DNA of 6,708 bases from Actinomycetes bacterium (lineage in GTDB: Bacteria; Actinomycetota; Acidimicrobiia; Acidimicrobiales; RAAP-2). Below are positions 5,603-6,708 of this stretch, in pieces. The notes under the pieces are model-generated. The model ran no database searches. It saw nothing but the letters and a program-made list of their open reading frames with translations, and was not told the origin of the DNA. The position numbers and the translations under genes are program-made. Where the stretch lies: positions 1-6,708 of the forward strand of contig JANXTQ010000028.1 of assembly GCA_025352305.1 (NCBI GenBank). The letters are read 5' to 3'. Position 1 is the first letter of the stretch; every line of letters starts with the position of its first letter.

Positions 5603-6199
5603 TCAGCCGTCGCTGCGAGGAGCGTCCGGTCCAAATAGGTGCCGCCACCGTTCGTCGTACTCCTCATTACTGAGCAGTCCCGCCTCGAGGGCGTCGGACA
5701 ACTCACCGGCTCGATCGAGATGGGCCTCGGCGTACCGGTTGAGTTGTTGGCGTTGATGTTCGATGACTCGACAGAGGGCGTCGGGGCGTCGCAGACGGTC
5801 CGTGACGAACGTGCCGGCTGCCGTTTCTAGTTGAATGACCCCGCGTCGAGAGACCTTCTCGTGCCAGCGCTGATCCACCTGGGTCGCCACGATGTCAATG
5901 AGTTCTACCGAACTCGTGTGACGTCGCAGGACTCCGGACTCGTGCAGTACCCGTTGGCTCGTGACGAGAATTTTGCGCGATCGCCAACGCCATGTTCGTC
6001 CAGCGAGCAGCACGGCGAGTGGGAAAACCAGTATCGCGCTCAACCACGACGAGTTGTGATTTACCCAGTGCCACGTCGCGGCCGCCGCCCACAGTGCGCC
6101 AATCGTCACCAGCACCGCGATTAGGGGGCCGACAACTCCTATTGAAATCGGCGTGACAGTGACGACGTCGAACTCACCCTCGCGAAGTTGGCGACGCAT
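5603..6199 (-). CDS. Membrane-anchored bacterial PH-domain (bPH2-like) protein with SHOCT-like C-terminus
   Basis: A 198-residue membrane protein. After a short cytoplasmic start (MRRQLREGEFDVVTVTP) come two hydrophobic segments, about 19-41 and 50-67, separated by a short polar hairpin (WHWVNHNSS). A WRWRSRK basic patch then leads into a domain typical of bacterial PH/YdbT-like proteins: KILVTSQRVLHESGVLRR (76-93), the SSVELIDIVATQVDQ strand (96-110), RGVIQLETAAGTF (119-131) and PDALCRVIEHQ (139-149). The final 27 residues (163-189: GELSDALEAGLLSNEEYDERW and on) match the SHOCT pattern of a short helix, GLLSxEEY/F, helix. I chose ATG 6199 because MRR-L-GE resembles relatives. TTG 6223 and GTG 6205 are alternatives, and a TACGCT hexamer seven bases before GTG 6205 would suit a leaderless start. 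It begins 39 bases after glbO and its function is unknown. Confidence 0.75.
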   Translation of the reverse strand: MRRQLREGEFDVVTVTPISIGVVGPLIAVLVTIGALWAAAATWHWVNHNSSWLSAILVFPLAVLLAGRTWRWRSRKILVTSQRVLHESGVLRRHTSSVELIDIVATQVDQRWHEKVSRRGVIQLETAAGTFVTDRLRRPDALCRVIEHQRQQLNRYAEAHLDRAGELSDALEAGLLSNEEYDERWRHLFGPDAPRSDG

Positions 6200-6238
6200 A
6201 CTCACATCACTCAGCGTAAGCAACGCGAGGAGCCGACG

Positions 6239-6601
6239 TCACACATTTCGAAGTTGGTGAGCCGCCATCGAGAAGTACGCGTCGAACTCCGCACGCTGCT
6301 CGGCGCTGAGTTGCTGACCAACGTGGTCCAGCGCGTTACTCATGTGCGTGAGCCACGCGTCGCGCGCACGTTTGTTGATCGTGAATTGAGCGTGACGCAT
6401 ACGCAATCGTGGATGACCGCGCTCGTTCATATAGGTTGCTGGTCCTCCCCAGTACTGAGCGAGAAAAAGCGCGAGATGCCGTTTAGCGTCAGTGAGATCG
6501 GCCGGGTACATGGCGATCAATGTCTCGTCGCTGGCTACACCGACGTAGAACGCGTCAACTAATTCATCAAAGAATTTCTGGCCGCCCAGCGCATCAAACA
6601 T
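6239..6601 (-). CDS. glbO: Group II truncated haemoglobin (trHbO)
   Basis: A 120-residue 2-over-2 globin of group II, close in motif order to mycobacterial GlbO. With the ATG at 6601 as residue 1, key haem-pocket residues are Tyr B10 at 19 (DAFY), Tyr CD1 at 32 (MYP), proximal His F8 at 70 in GHPRLRMRHAQF, and Trp G8 at 83 (RDAWL). QYWGGPATY at 49-57 is a trHbO hallmark. The protein binds haem and oxygen in the cytoplasm; proposed family roles include oxygen supply to respiration and defence against NO or peroxide. ATG 6601 has GGAG at 6611-6614, nine bases upstream. A GTG at 6616 would add five residues, and a TAACGT hexamer (6623-6628) ends seven bases before it, fitting a leaderless start; the two options remain open. 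It is the first gene of the minus-strand run, divergent from the tRNA. Confidence 0.92.
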   Translation of the reverse strand: MFDALGGQKFFDELVDAFYVGVASDETLIAMYPADLTDAKRHLALFLAQYWGGPATYMNERGHPRLRMRHAQFTINKRARDAWLTHMSNALDHVGQQLSAEQRAEFDAYFSMAAHQLRNV

Positions 6602-6622
6602 TGAGGCCGACTCCACGATTCC

Positions 6623-6659
6623 ACGTTAAAGGGTGCGAGCGCCTGATCTAGACTGTCAA
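6623..6659 (-). promoter_or_regulatory. Candidate promoter elements for glbO
   Basis: On the minus strand a perfect TTGACA occurs at 6654-6659 and a TANNNT hexamer, TAACGT, at 6623-6628. They are 25 bases apart, too far to form one standard promoter. Either TAACGT acts alone as an actinobacterial -10, placing the start near the GTG at 6616, or TTGACA pairs with a poor -10 around 6630-6635. The region must contain the glbO promoter because the next gene is divergent; the exact elements are uncertain. Confidence 0.3.
6626..6654 (+). promoter_or_regulatory. Candidate promoter of the tRNA-Gly gene
   Basis: TTAAAG at 6626-6631 and TAGACT at 6649-6654 are separated by 17 bases. TAGACT fits the conserved TA and final T of a -10 box; the -35 match is partial. 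Transcription would begin near 6661, leaving a leader of about 18 bases before the mature tRNA 5' end at 6679, a normal substrate length for RNase P. An imperfect hairpin (CACT and CTTCG with CGAA and AGTG) can form in that leader. Confidence 0.4.
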
Positions 6660-6678
6660 CACTCGCTTCGGCGAAAGT

Positions 6679-6708
6679 GCGGGTGTAGCTCAATGGTAGA
6701 GTCCCAGA
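6679..6708 (+). tRNA. tRNA-Gly, 5' part (truncated by window edge)
   Basis: GCGGGTG (acceptor 5' strand), TA, the D-arm GCTC-AATGGTA-GAGT, and then CCCAGA reaching into the anticodon stem are the opening of a bacterial tRNA. The string closely matches the start of tRNA-Gly, probably the UCC isoacceptor. The window stops after base 31 of standard numbering, before the anticodon, so identity is inferred from the 5' half. D-stem pair 10-25 is G-U. Confidence 0.8.

Noticed and set aside
5596..5706. N-terminal extension of the zinc-ribbon-like gene
   Set aside because: It would overlap the PH-domain gene by about 100 bases and adds a Ser/Thr/Arg-rich stretch; the ATG at 5595, seven bases after the PH stop, is a better start.
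1..6708. Search for mobile elements, CRISPR repeats, toxin-antitoxin or phage genes
   Set aside because: No direct-repeat arrays, transposase or integrase motifs, or paired toxin-like small genes were seen; the window reads as compact core chromosome.

Overview
The window looks like ordinary chromosome from an actinobacterium. The DNA is moderately GC-rich by eye, GTG starts are common, and several proteins belong to families typical of Actinomycetota: a group II truncated haemoglobin, a PimB-type mannosyltransferase, an SRPBCC protein resembling mycobacterial Rv2185c, and a ROK sugar kinase. The closely matching N-terminus of the AlaC-type aminotransferase makes me lean towards class Acidimicrobiia, but that is recall of family sequences and not a database result. 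I see no mobile element, CRISPR array, integrase, rRNA or phage gene.

Layout. The first 113 bases hold the 3' end of an unidentified plus-strand gene. It converges on a long minus-strand run of ten tightly packed genes that reads from about 6616 down to 190. In transcription order these are: truncated haemoglobin (glbO), a two-helix membrane protein with a bacterial PH domain and a SHOCT-like tail, a 78-residue zinc-ribbon-like protein, a thioredoxin-fold protein with a CxxC motif, a 69-residue protein with CX2C-X7-CX2C, a PimB-like GT4 glycosyltransferase, an SRPBCC lipid-binding-fold protein, a ROK glucokinase, a shortened luciferase-like (LLM) oxidoreductase, and an AlaC-type aminotransferase. 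The right edge carries the first 30 bases of a plus-strand tRNA-Gly, divergent from glbO. Their promoters probably interleave in a 60-100 base gap.

How the genes may work together. SRPBCC, ROK and LLM are joined by two 4-base GTGA stop/start overlaps, and alaC follows 9 bases later, so these four are almost certainly co-transcribed and probably translationally coupled. The largest gap inside the run, 50 bases between pimB and the SRPBCC gene, has a strong Shine-Dalgarno site and could hold a secondary promoter. The PimB-like and SRPBCC neighbours recall the mycobacterial Rv2188c-Rv2185c region and point to envelope lipid or glycan work. The ROK kinase supplies glucose 6-phosphate, and AlaC links pyruvate and alanine. 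Between glbO and pimB, three consecutive small proteins carry paired cysteines. This is the least described part of the window and the best candidate for something new, though no function can be read from sequence alone.
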